From contig JACSVZ010000008.1 of assembly GCA_014706295.1 (NCBI GenBank), forward strand, positions 19,013,659 to 19,077,658: a stretch of 64,000 nt of DNA, given 5' to 3'. The stretch comes from Lycocorax pyrrhopterus obiensis. Taxonomy: Eukaryota > Chordata > Aves > Passeriformes > Paradisaeidae. Below, piece after piece: positions 26,653 to 38,998 of the stretch (position 1 is the stretch's first letter; each line of letters starts with the position of its first letter). Below the pieces are notes generated by a model that did no database searches, was not told where the DNA came from, and saw nothing but the letters and a program-made list of their open reading frames with translations. Position numbers and translations under genes: made by a program.

Positions 26653-29600
26653 CTTTGAGCTAGCAATCGTCTGCGTTACCTGTCTGCCAGACCTCCTACA
26701 GGCTGAGCAGAAGACAAGGTTTGATGAAAAGTTGACAGGATTTTCTGAGGAGTTGCTGTACTCCCAGAACTGTCTTCCCCACCGAAAAGGCCCAATGCTG
26801 CATTTGCAAGAAGCAAATTGAAAGAGGAGAGGTTCCAACTATTTGCCCTTCTCACTGCCCTTTTTCTCTCCTACAGGCAGGAAGGCAGAATATAGTGACT
26901 GAAGTGATGGAAATTCAACTGACCAGGGAAGGAGGGTTCTTTGAACAGATGCCTGTTCCTTTTCAAGTAAATGTGTTAGTCTCTGATATATGACATGCAT
27001 ATAATAATGTAGAAGTTCTTCCTGTATTTACTCCTAAACCAGAGTTCCCCTCTTCTCTGAAAGATTTACTATCTCGTTTTGGCCCCATGGCCACAAGGAT
27101 TCACTTTCCCTGTGTACTGGCTGATGGGAGCCACACAGTTTTTTTTCTTGAGATCGCTTGAGCACAAGGGAGCCTGTCCTGGCTCACCAGCTACCTCCTC
27201 CACTCCATCTAGATAGACATCTCTATCTGTTGCTTGAGCACATCGTGGTTTGTCTGCACCCTTCCTTGCTGACATTGCCACCATCTACCCAGGCATCTTT
27301 GGGCACCAGAAGGGAATAACGAGCTACACACCACCTCCAAAACAAGATTTAAAGATGTAACGTTGTACACTTTGACAGACATGAAAAGGGGTTTTACCTC
27401 GCATATTATGAAGGACATGAAACGTGGACTCCTGACTTGGCAGTGATGAGACCCGAATTTTCCAGTAAAGTAAATTTTATCCAAATAAAAGAAGTAGAAA
27501 ATAATAATCAATTGCAGACAACACAAACTGGCCCCCTCTTCATTGCATCAGGGCTAAAGGTATCTCCCCTCGCCTGTAGCATGCAAAGAAAAACAAATTC
27601 GGTCTGTAAAAACAAGCTTCTTGTACCTCAAAGATCTCGTGAGCTAATAAAGTTTGCAAGGCACTTGGAAGGTGAGTGGCACTCTCACAACAACAGAACT
27701 GCCTGTTTGAATCACAAGCTGCTGTTGCACACGTTGAATGCCATGGGGCTGAACTGTGAGCACAACAGCTGACCAGGAGCCTCCTCTGGTTTTACCAGAC
27801 TGAGGCCATTCTCTGAGTTTGATGCCTCCCTGTTGTTCTCATGGGTCCTTCTGGGGCAGGCACCAAGTCTGAAGATAAATTCTCACATCTGTACCGATGA
27901 CAGACTGTCTGACCAGCAAAACCTGGTTTGAAGAGCTGGTCCTGCAGGAGCTGAGCATCTTAGACAGCTGAGGACACCAGTATAGCTGAGCTGCAGCCCC
28001 GAAGATCCTACTGGACTGATTCACATTTCATTTCTTTGATCTCCCAACGATATTTTAATTATTCAGGACTGTTTGAGCTGGAGATCTCTTCCTGATTACT
28101 CCATGATCCAGTAAACCACACAGACCCACTCAAAGTTAAACTCTAAGGCAGACCCCTGGAGTCAATCAGTGGTCTCATGTGCTCAAAATCAGAATAAAAG
28201 TGTTTTGCTGAAGCAAATATGATTACAGAGAAAGCAACTGCCTGCAGTTAAGCCCCCAGAAAAACACTAATTGTTAGCAAACAGCAACTATTAGGGAACA
28301 TGAAAAATGATAACGTCAAGATACACAATGTAATTATCTGTACACAAAACTGCAATATGAACCCTGTATAGCTATGAATAAAAGGCTTTGTTTGTTAAAC
28401 TGGCCATTTCTCAACACTTGGGTGAATGTGAACAAGTTCAAACATAAATCAAAGATATAAGCCAGGACACCTCAACACTGGTGATAACTCTTTGAGAGTC
28501 TGGACTGGACAACACCTTTCAAATAAAATATATTTCCATAATAGATGCTGTTTATTTTCCCTTACTTCCCTGTTGGCAAAGATACCTACTGACCAATTTA
28601 TTTTTCACTGCTTGCAAATTTTCTGGCTGCTCCTTCTGATTGCAAACATCAGTGGAAGAATATTTATTTGTTTAGAAGTACACTCTTGGGAAGAATGATA
28701 AAAGCTATTCTTCAAAATCCTGAAGCATAGGCCAAATATGAGAAGAAATTACTTTGGCATTGTCAAATCTTGTGATTTTTATTCTACGTCTTCTACATAC
28801 AAGACTTTTTATCCAGAGTAAGTGCTAAGAAAAGGAAGTGGGAATCCTGGAGTTTGATTTTAGTCTCACTATTTACGGAAATAAAACCTAATAAAGTACC
28901 CAAGCAGGTCCTACCCCACTAGGCAGCCACAGCACAGGAGCAGCCTTGCAGCCAGGACACTCCAGAGGGGAAGACGAGATGGGTTTGCATCGGTGCAAAC
29001 TGGGACCATGGTGCTGCTGTGGACATGGCTGTGGGCACTGAACACCAGGCTGAGTGCTGGTCACATGAGAGAGAACCAACTTTTGTTCGATGTTTCCAGC
29101 TGCTGTTAAACTATAAAAAGCTAAGAAAATTTGTCCCAGACAAATTTGCCCAAAATTCAGAAGAGAAATAAAAATAAGGCAACAACTGCAGCCTTTTTTT
29201 TTCTCCATAATTATTTTTGAAGAGAAAACTGAGATGGCTGATTCATTTTAGCAAAGGTGCAAGGTTAACCATGTTCCTTTCTCTTTGCAAATGCTCATAT
29301 TAGACAGGAGCAAAGCAGATTTATTCCTCATCTTCCTTATGAATTTTTAGTTATAACACACACCAGCTTTGCAACTGAGTATTTTTTTATTGAGCAAAAT
29401 CTGAGTTGCATAAACCTGTCAGTGAAACACTTGTAATGCTTCTGACAAAAGAAGCAGTGAACAAGGCAGAGGAGATTATTCCTTCCTGTCAGTTTTGTTG
29501 TGGAGTAGTTGCACTGGAAGAGCAGTCACTATCCTGTTACAATTCTAACTCTTTTTCCCCCCAGAGGGTTTTGAGTCCTTTCCCTTCCAGTAGATGATTT

Positions 29601-30282
29601 CTGCCTGCAGTTTATCCTGTGTGGTCTCCTGCCAAATTCTTTTCTAGCGGAAGTTTGTGGCCCATCAGACAAGGCATTCAAATCACTCACATTCGGAAAA
29701 GCCATCCTTGCTTTCCCTGGGAATGCACAGCTTACAAATATCTTGTCTTAAAAGGTTCACATTTTTCATTTGCTTGCCCTCATACAGAACTCCCAGGAAA
29801 AATAGTGTGTAAATTTGCAGTGTGATTGTGCAGTTGTTTGCTGCAAGGTTTTCTTAGCTACTGAAAACTCTGAACTCCTTTGTGTTCTCTACAGACACAA
29901 GAAAATCCAAGTAAAATTAATCTTCTTCATGGGAAAGCTCTACCTGGACCTTTCAAACTGCATGAAGTGGGAGTTCAGTATCACCCTGCTGTGGGAGCAG
30001 AGTAGCACGTTTCCCAAGCACCTTGGACAATCCCAAGCAGAAATGATCCTGTCTGGGAAGGGGGGAGGATCCAACCCCTGCTTACTTCACTTGAGTTGCA
30101 TTCACAGCCAACTCTTCATGACAGGAGGGTGAATGTGGATTGCCCCATGCAGTAACATTGCCCTCAACCACAGTCATGCTGTATTTCACACTGCAAGCCC
30201 AGACAAGAGGAGCAGCAGTGGCTGCCTGATACCCTGATTAGCAAATCAGGAGCCCAGTCTTCCTGCTGAGCTGAGAAGCAAG

Positions 30283-30349
30283 CTGTTAATTGCCAGGCTT
30301 TGGTGATTTCCAGATGGCATGACAGGAGCTGGAGGAAGGCAATTAACAG
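30283..30349. repeat. Perfect 12-bp inverted repeat in a homeodomain-site-rich stretch
   Basis: CTGTTAATTGCC at 30283-30294 and its exact complement GGCAATTAACAG at 30338-30349 are separated by 43 nt. Nearby are CCTGATT/AATCAGG (around 30233-30250) and another TAATTGC at about 30351. Confidence 0.9.
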
Positions 30350-30970
30350 GTAATTGCAAATAGTTTATCAGGGAAACTATTTACATCAATGGACAAAACA
30401 GTTTGCCATCAGGCTCCTCAAGTTCACTGGATAGAAATAACATCCATAATTCTGGGTTTGCCATTTCTTGAGCAATTTACTCTTGGTGACTTTGTCCCTA
30501 TGTTCAACCACATAGTTTGACTTATTGCAGCCCAGCTGAAGAAGAAAAATGCCTGGAACAGTCAATGTGCAGAAAGCACCAGCTGTGTCTACCAACTCCC
30601 CAGTACCCTCCTCATGTGCTTCACCACACAACACTTATGTACCCAGCCCCACTTGAGCTAAAATGACCAAGAAGAGCCAAAATCACCCTTAAAACAGCAG
30701 AGAAAAGCATCCAGTATAGTCGGCATTAAAATACAGGTCACAGACATGTATTTTAACAGCTCCACAAAACATGAGCACACAGGAAAGGTAAAACTCATTT
30801 AACAGCTCCTCACAATCTTCTTCCCCCTTGATGGCTCAGCATGGGCTCCTAAGCCCTGCTGTCTGCACAATGCTATTATTTTCACCTCCCTTAATGTATC
30901 CTGCTCACCACTCCTCAGTCTCGGTGCCCCACAAACATGACATTTAACAAGCTCCTGGGAAGGTAGGGCA

Positions 30971-31070
30971 ACATTACCCCTAGCTTACAGATTAAACAGC
31001 AAGGCACAGAGCTAAAGACCACAAGCAGCTACGCTGAGAAATCAAGCACCAAGTTCTACCTGGTTTTAGG
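30971..31070 (-). repeat. MIR-like fossil
   Basis: ATTACCCCTAGCTTACAG, then ATTAAACAGCAAGGCACAGAG, followed by AAGACCACAAGCAGC, matches the complement of MIR (CCCCATTTTACAGATGAGGAAACTGAGGCACAGAG and the segment that follows). It is strongly decayed. Confidence 0.45.
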
Positions 31071-31999
31071 TACCCACATGAAGTGGGGTCAGCATAACTC
31101 CTTCACAGTCCCCCCAGAATAGCACTAATGACACACATCTACCTGTCTGTCAGGGCCATGCCATCTTGAGTGAAGGCTGATGTTTGATTTGCACAGTCCT
31201 TACGCTGTGTTCCTAGGTTTTAACCAGCATTCACCATCTAGCCACACTGATCACGTGCGCACAGCATCTTCTCAACTCTGCATATCCCCTCTAGACAGCC
31301 CCAAACCACCAAGCAACCTTCCTCTTGTACATTCAACACACAAGACTATGACAGTGATTAACCTGCCTCATATGCAACCAATTACCCAACTTTACGGGCA
31401 AGTCCTCAAGACTCCACATTTCACTTTGTCTCCACAAGGTTATCCATCATGATAAAAATGCCTATCTTCAGCCCTGGCAAATTCCTCTTGGGACAGGTAA
31501 CTATCCTAGAGGTACAGACTGTTTGTACAGCTCTCATAGGCATGTATAAAGCAACGAGGAGGAATCAGAGAAAGAAAGGCCAGAGAAGGTATAATTGTAT
31601 GAATCTGACCAAACGAAAGTTAATGGAGATTGATAGGAAGAAATGGCTCCTAGATGAAGGAGGAGTCCAGGAAAAAGTGACAGATTTCCCATTGCCTGAG
31701 ACCATTAAAGGTAGCTTGGACAGAGTTCGAGAAGGAATAATAGCCCTGAGTTTTTGCATATATCATATGCCAAATAACTACTGCAGAACTAGCTTGCTGC
31801 TACAGTATTTATTTTCTGTATCGTTGTGCAGATATTTCAGCTGCACAGAGGAGCTAAGTTTTACTCACTTAGTCTTGTTAGGTGGAAAGCAGTATCCTAC
31901 TCACAGCTTATATTCAAATTCAGACAGGTCTCTCCCACTCCCTGCTGGCAGGTCTGCAAACATTGTTACAAAACTCTTCTGTATCCTTCTTCCTAGGTA

Positions 32000-32035
32000 G
32001 ATCACTTTAACATAAGGTACAATGTTAAAGTGATC
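32000..32035. repeat. Perfect 14-bp inverted repeat (hairpin)
   Basis: GATCACTTTAACAT at 32000-32013 and its exact complement ATGTTAAAGTGATC at 32022-32035 flank an 8-nt loop. It lies about 250 nt before the CR1 copy and within no recognised gene. Confidence 0.95.
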
Positions 32036-32285
32036 ATCCATAGGAACATCACTGTATTCCCTACCACAAAGTTCCCTGAGCCTTTTGGTGTAAATTGCAT
32101 TTTATTTCAACCAGAAAAGCATCAGAACTACAGGAACCAAAATAAAACATGCTAAACCAAGCACCGTATTTATGTCCTCATGATTCTGATATTCTAACAG
32201 CTCAAATCAGAAATTTAGCCAAAAGTGTAACATCTTCCTTTTGTCCTTTAGGATGCCTTTGCGAGGGAGGAAGGTGACCATATGC

Positions 32286-32452
32286 TGAAATAGACTGTCC
32301 CGAAAAGTTGTGGAGTCTCCTTCACTGGAGATATTTAAGAACTACCTGGACACAATCCTGTGCCATGTGCTCTAGGATGATCCTGCTTGAGCAGGAAAGT
32401 GGGACCAGATGACCCACTGTGGTCCCTTCCAACCTGACCCATTCTGTGACTG
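32286..32452 (+). mobile_element. CR1 LINE, 5'-truncated 3' end
   Basis: About 165 nt match the CR1 3' terminus as I remember it: GTTGTGGAGTCTCCTTCACT, GGAGATATTTAAGAACTACC, CTGCTTGAGCAGG, GACCAGATGACC, GGTCCCTTCCAACCTGACC and the terminal ATTCTGTGACTG. Such 5' truncation is the usual state of avian CR1 copies. It is less decayed than the copy near 14 kb, suggesting a younger insertion. Confidence 0.87.
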
Positions 32453-35028
32453 AGAGGTCAGTGGAACTGGTACTTTCCATATTACAGGATTGAAATACAG
32501 CCAGGACAACTATTCCAGTCCTGAAGGCAGAGTCAAGGTGTACTGACACAACCAGCGCACGCTGCTCTGCAGACCTGTGCAGATGTCACAGCAGACTTGG
32601 AGGAACACCTGATTCCCACAGACGCCATGAGGCATCTTCTTCCTCTTGCTGTGAGATCTCAAAGAAGTTTTTCCAATGTCCTTTTCCTTCTGCTTCATGG
32701 GAATGTTTTGGATGGTGAGTTAAGAGGGGGAGCCAACTCCCTTGAAACCAGCCACAAGCTCACCACCCTCTTACACCCAAGTGAACCCCTCCTTTGACAG
32801 CAGCTTTAGCCGTGCTGTCCTGGAGGAGTCACCACCACCAGCAGAGATGAGAGACAGTGGTTCCTCGGAGTCTGCTCTGTATCACTTGAGAACAGATCGT
32901 TCCAATATGTTGTGCTGGTTTTATGAGACTGACAAGTGTCCATTGGGACATAAGGTGTAATTATAGTGCAATTTCAATTAAGAGTCAAACTGTGGTCCAA
33001 TAAGGTAAAAAGGTCAGTGCTATATCTAGCAATACAGCTGGATGGTGGTTTTGCACTTGGCTACAAAATGAAGGGAAATCCTAACTGGGCCAAAAATAGC
33101 CCTGTCTTCAGCCATGATTTGCTGCCAAGTATCAATCCCAGAGCAAATTCTGAAAGGACATTTGCTGGGATTTACAGTTTAAGCAATGCATTATGCACGC
33201 CATTGTTTTAGCAGGTTTAGGCTGCAACTTCCTCTCTTTCCAGAAATCTTTTTTTTTCCCCTCTCCTTCCCAAGCTTTGATTACAAAAGAACTAGCTGAA
33301 GAGATCCTCCTTTATAGTGAGTGTCTCAGCTGTCAAGTTTTACATTATAGCAAAAAAGAAAACTAGCATATCGTCCTGCTGTAGCTATAACAAGGATTTA
33401 AGGAGCAAACACAGAAAACAGACTCGCCAATTAATCATCGAGAGTGGGAAATTATCTAAGAGCACCTCCTAGGGGATGAAGTCTGAGAAAACATCTGGCA
33501 AGGAATTGGATGAAGCACTAACTAGGACAACAAGTTAGTTAGTAGAGCATTCAAAAGGCAATACAAAGGCAACATACCTGGTTCAAGCTCTAAAATTCCC
33601 ACAAATATTCAATATACTCAGAACTGTTGGACAGTGCTTAAAATCAGAAGTCAAAAGCTGGACCAAAGTGTCATGAAAGAGTATACTAAGCAAGAGGCTG
33701 AATAGGAAACCAGCTAAAAAACGAGGAGGAAAGCAGAGGTCAGTAAATTCCCATGGTGGCTGGAACCAGTACTGTAGGTGGGTCAGCCCTGGCACTACAA
33801 CTGTTTCTTAGGGCTTATACAAGTGGCTTAGGCCATACACAAAGCACAACATCTCTACAAGAATTCAAAGAAATGTTACACAGGATAATTATTTTTCTTC
33901 AAATATATCTTGTCCTGGAAGTAAATTCTTGGAAAAAATTTGTGTGGTTGCTTTTTCACAGTCATAGACATGCAGGCAAACGACAATAGATTACAGCTTT
34001 AATGAAATCCTCAGTCTGGCATTTCACATTGGGTCTGCAAATGTTCACACATGTCCATGAATGCTGCTAATCACAAGGACTGGAGACAGCAACAAGCCCT
34101 CCATCTGAGTCCCCTTTGAAAATACCTCTGCCATCAGCAGGAATACTATATATCCTATAAAGGTTTTGGCAGCTACAAATGGGAACCTGGTTTTAAAGCT
34201 GGGCCAGCTACAATGTCAGACACATGCTCATGTCAGCCAACCATGAAGTATCATCCAATTTTAAGTGCAAACAGCCTTCTTGTACTGTGAACAAGGACAT
34301 CCAGGGGAGCAGCATCTCTACAGCTTGCTTCAAAAATAGAGGACACAGCCTGGGGGAGGAAAGGCTGAGTCAGTTGTGAGAGCAAGGAATTTTACCTCAG
34401 ACTGGAATAGAAGGTCCTTTCCAAATAAGGCAGACATCATAGAAATAATTGGTCTTTATCTGATGTCCACTAAAATAAAAGATTTATCTGGACCAGGGAA
34501 AAAAAACTCAACACTTGGGCAAAGAGAGCTATGCCAACAAGATCTGAGCAGAGATAAAATGGAACTGGAAGATAATATGAAAAGCAGAATGGAAGGCTCT
34601 GAACTTCTCACTCACAGATAGCATGGAAAAGGAGAAAAGCCTGAATTTTTTTTTTTAATTGGCTTGTTTTTACCTAAGTAACAATATCTGACCTGACAGC
34701 AATCTATGGGTGAAATCAAACTAATCTGCTCCTTCTTGAACAGGCAACATTTTCACCCCATTCAATAACACTGGTGAAAAAACTGAATAGCTCAGATATG
34801 CCTCTTGTCCAGAGATAACTTTCTTCCAAGAAACATCTGGCAAAGTGGGCAATGCCTCCATATCAGAGGATTCTCATTTATCTAGGTTTCTTATGAAAAG
34901 AAGGTTTATTTATCTAGGCTTTCCAGAAAGTTTTCAAAAGCCATTGTAATCTGAGCAGAAATTAAGTGATTTCATCTTGTTCACACTCATGAGAATTGCC
35001 ATCAACTTCAGAAGGACAGATTTGCACC

Positions 35029-35043
35029 AAAAAAAAAAAAAAA
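35029..35043 (+). repeat. Poly(A) tract
   Basis: A homopolymer run of about 15 A with no AATAAA in the preceding 40 nt, so a retrocopy end is not supported. Confidence 0.9.
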
Positions 35044-38000
35044 GAAATTAGTGGGAGAACTTCCTCATGGTTTTGAATATACTAACAGTGTGTCTCCCAA
35101 ATGTGCTCATGTGCAGTTGATGACAAATGCAGGAGCAGATCCATCATTTTGTTGATAAATGTTTTAAAAGACATTAAATCCATGGGCAATCCCATTATAG
35201 TAGAGAAAGTTATCTTGAAAACTGCTCATGAGTTCACCTTTGTAGGAAACACCTTTTATTAGCACTGGAAATACACCAGTTTTGTGTTGGCAATGTAAAG
35301 GCAAGCACTGATTTCTGGAGTATCATGCCAATATGGAAGCGCAACCTTATTAGTGTCAGCAACAAGACAGAACTCTGTAGCAGCAATGCAAAAGCAACAC
35401 TCTACCCAGCTCTCAGTTACAGTGCCTGAGCCAGAAATGTGGACAGAATAAAGAATTAAAAAATTTGGGAGTGTGCATGACTGCCCACAGCTGCACAAAA
35501 CATGCAGGAGAAAGCTGCCTTGCTTCAAGGCTGCTGGACAAAAAGGCTTCTCACTTGAGATCTGCTTCAGTGCTCCCTAAGCCAAAAGGAAGACAAGCTG
35601 GTCCATAGGGGCCCAGAGCAGAAATGATTGAGACAGGACCTTTACACACACTAACAACTTGAAGAAATTAAAAGAAGAGCCCAGGAAAGACTTGGCTGGC
35701 AGTTCTCAGCCTTCTGCACCTGACAATGCGAGCCGCCAATTCATTTGGATATCCTGCCATTTCCAGTTTGATGTGACATGGGAAACAAAACTTCTTGTCC
35801 TGACTGCTATTTGAACCCAGCATTTAAATCCCAGAGGAAGACGCTTCATTAAAGATGCTAGTTCCCAACACAAGACACATACCAACACCAGACACATACC
35901 ATAAAACAACACCCCAAGCTCTGGCTAATTAATCTTTTATCTCCTAAGCTCTCTGCCCTTTTGCTGGAATCACACCATGGAAACACCACTCTTGCTCCTG
36001 CACCTGGTTTTCCATCCTTCCCTGTGATCCCAGTGCCTTTGGCTCAGTCTGAATTCCCCATGTCCTCTAGGCCAGCCCCTTGCATTCAGCGTTCCTGCAG
36101 CCTGACAGCCAGATGTGGAGCTCAGCCTCAGCACCACTCCTTCTCTTTCACTCGGACTAAAGAGCTGCATCAGCAACTGACATCTTTTTGGTTATATCTT
36201 TTTTCTAAATCATTTTACTTGCACACACATGATCAACTGAAAAGTGCTCAGGACTGCTGGAAAAAGCAGGCAGAGTCTCCCACTTGCCCATGGATGCAAC
36301 AGAGGAGCCAGGACTCAGTTTCTCACTAGGAATACCTCCAGATCACACTGGACACAGGAATCAGTCCAGGAAGCCAAGCTGCTATACACAAACCCCAAAC
36401 TATCTGTCAACACCCAGAACTGATCCTGCCCAACTTTAAAATAACCCAGACCCACAGCGTTGCTCTGCTGAATCTCAGAACTTTGGCAACATTTCTTGGA
36501 CTGCCCATTTCCAGCTATCAATATATTGAGACCCACGTTCTCTGTACCCATATTTTAAAGGCAGAAGCTGGGAACGAAAGTGTTACCCACTTCTAAAGCC
36601 CTCCCTGCACAGGAGGTGTCAGAACAAGCAGCAGCCCACTGCCATTCCCATCACTCACATGAAAAAGATCATTGATCAGAGGAGAGTTTCTTGCTCCCAA
36701 CAACTTCCTAATGTGCCTGATGCAGACACAGCAGCAGAGCACCCCACGTAGGCTGGTACCTGTGGGACAACAGCAACCTGAGGGTACAATGCAGGAAATA
36801 AATTAACACCCAAAGCAGGGAATACAAGGAATACATATGCATTTTAAAACTAAGGGTCCTATAATGCCTGCCTGGAACACTTAGGAAAACTAGACAAGTG
36901 TAGCAACCATGGAAATATTTTCCTGCTTCTGGGCAGTGAGAGATTAGTTAGGTCCTGGGCACATCAGTTACACAGGTTCAGCTTAGAATCCGTTTCCACA
37001 GAACAAGGGGTGCATGTCCTGGATTTGGATTGCACCTTTAATTTGTACAGCCTTCCTTAGGGTTTCAGAGATCTTCAATACTAAACATAACAAAAATAAA
37101 TTAGATAAAAGATAACAGAGAAGAAGCCCTAAGAACAGAAACAAAAAAAGACAGCAATACACCCAGTACTTCCAGTCTGGTTACAAACTGCAGTGAACAG
37201 CAAACTTTCCAAATTCTTTTGAAATATTTGAGTGCTGCAGGGATAGCATGATGGATTTAGATTCAAGACACTGAAGAACTATCCAACAAAACTAAGCCTT
37301 TGATTTGCACTCAAGTAAATCTTCCTCTGGATTAATCTGCCCAGCTCTGAGATAACATATAGATTTTTTTTTTCTTACACAGCCTAACATAAACAAGTCC
37401 CCCACATGCAGTGAATGGTGGGGCAGCAAAAAGAAAAGCAGTTTGTACTTTCCAAGGAACGGAAAAACACTTTGTCATTCACTCCAGAGTTTGGATTTCA
37501 AAAGTGCTGCCAGGGCACTGAGTGTTTGATATAATCAGTCTGCTACCAAGAGCTTCATTTAAGCACAGGGAGCTGCCTGCATCGCTGGGTGATTCCCAAA
37601 ACAGCAGAGGTCTGGGTAACATCACCTCACCTGCTCCTGCTCTCCCTCTGCCAAACATGACAGAGCAATTGAGCTCCAGCCTGAAGAAGCTGGTGGGTGC
37701 TCACACAGTAATGCATAAACTGGCATTATTGGTCCCCAGGGGATACAAGGCTATGAAGGCAGGCTGGCAATTTTTCAGCAGTAAATGAAATCAGCCTTTA
37801 CAACTAGTTATCACTTACTTTTTTACCCTCTTCTCCCGTCAGCAGCAGTCTGATGTTCCACTGCTTGATGCAGGAACAAGACAGTGTTGTAGGATGGACT
37901 AAGGTGTGACGAGTTCTTGTCTAACCTGCACAGACCTTATAGAAAAAGATGTCTTGATTTCCAAATTCCATGGTTAGTAAACCAAATCTCCCCAGTAACA

Positions 38001-38872
38001 CACTCTGCCAGTCTTGGCTGGACTCTGCCCCTCTTTGCCGTTACAGCCCAGCCTCTGCCCAGGCTGCAGGGGCTGACCACCCACAGCCCCCCTGCCCTGC
38101 AGGCTCTACCCAAGGTGGAAGGCAGCTCCCTCGGGCTGGGCTCAAACGCAGCCCCTGCACAGAGCCCGCTGCCTGCAGACTGTGTGGGAGCACACGGGTG
38201 CTGAGCCCTGCTGGCGGAAAAGATCTCAGCTCCTCAACTGTCTGCTACAAAATCCCTGCTGTGTCTGTTAGTTTGTTTTCCTCAGCAGCAATTTTTTAGG
38301 AACAGCTGAGCACCCAGGTTGCCCTTTCCCTGGGACTGAAAGCCAAGCAAACCCAGCTAGCATACACAGCTGCTCCTTCATAGGAGAGTGTTTTGCATCT
38401 GGCCAGATCAGTCCTCGAAAGCATGGTGAGAAAACACACTTGGATATCAGTCAATTAACACAACAAAAGACACTTGAAATAGTCCTTTGCCTGCTAAATG
38501 CTATCCCTGAAGCCAGTCTTCTGGGTTTCTACCACATGCATTTTCTTCATGCAAGGGAAACTTATCTAGTCTCTTCTTGGCACACCTCAGGCAGCACACT
38601 ACTTCCCAAAGACACAGCCTTCTGGTTGGGATAGCCAAACTGAGCCCGAGTCAGCAGTGTGGGTTCTTCAAGCAGTTTCTGCTCGGTGGCAGGTTCCACT
38701 GCTGACAAGCCTTTGCCACGTGACTGCATGTGTACTGCACTGTCACAGCAGTTGTGGAGATCACAGGTGATGAAGACTCTTTGGCCCTTAGTCTGATGCA
38801 CTCCGATGTCTTTTCTAACATGGCTACACTGAAGCACCTCTCAGCAGTTTGAAGCGATAATCCTTATACACC

Positions 38873-38998
38873 TTTGTGGAAACTGGGTCACAGGCCCACA
38901 CTGACTATCCCAGGACCACCCCACCTGCTCACAAAGTCAGGATTGGAAAGCAAACCCAGATCTGTCAGCTCTCAAGACTTCAGCAACAAACCATCTGA
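38873..38998 (-). repeat. MIR-like ancient SINE fossil
   Basis: The + strand reads as the complement of the MIR core and 5' part: GTGGAAACTGGGTCACAGG, CTCACAAAGTCAGGATTGG, then AAACCCAGATCTGTCAGCTC. The order and spacing (GGAAACTGAGGCACAG, then GTGGCAGAGCCGGGATTCG, then AACCCAGGTCTGTC in MIR) match. It is the clearest MIR-like fossil in the window, although MIR copies are few in birds. Confidence 0.6.

Larger units (their letters stand above)
25721..32285. other. Gene-poor flank, no coding exon recognised
   Basis: It holds the 21-bp tandem duplication (26.6 kb), a MIR-like fossil (31.0 kb) and the two inverted repeats at 30.3 and 32.0 kb. The 183-codon frame at 31449-32000 has no recognisable domain and its end runs into the hairpin. 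Confidence 0.7.

Noticed and set aside
28360..28410. LTR-like AATAAA and following sequence (GAATAAAAGGCTTTG)
   Set aside because: No paired LTR, primer-binding site or retroviral coding sequence is visible nearby; a lone AATAAA-like motif is not enough.
31449..32000. 183-codon open frame on +
   Set aside because: No domain is seen, and the Lys/Arg-rich middle looks compositional. No evidence of promoter or splice sites.
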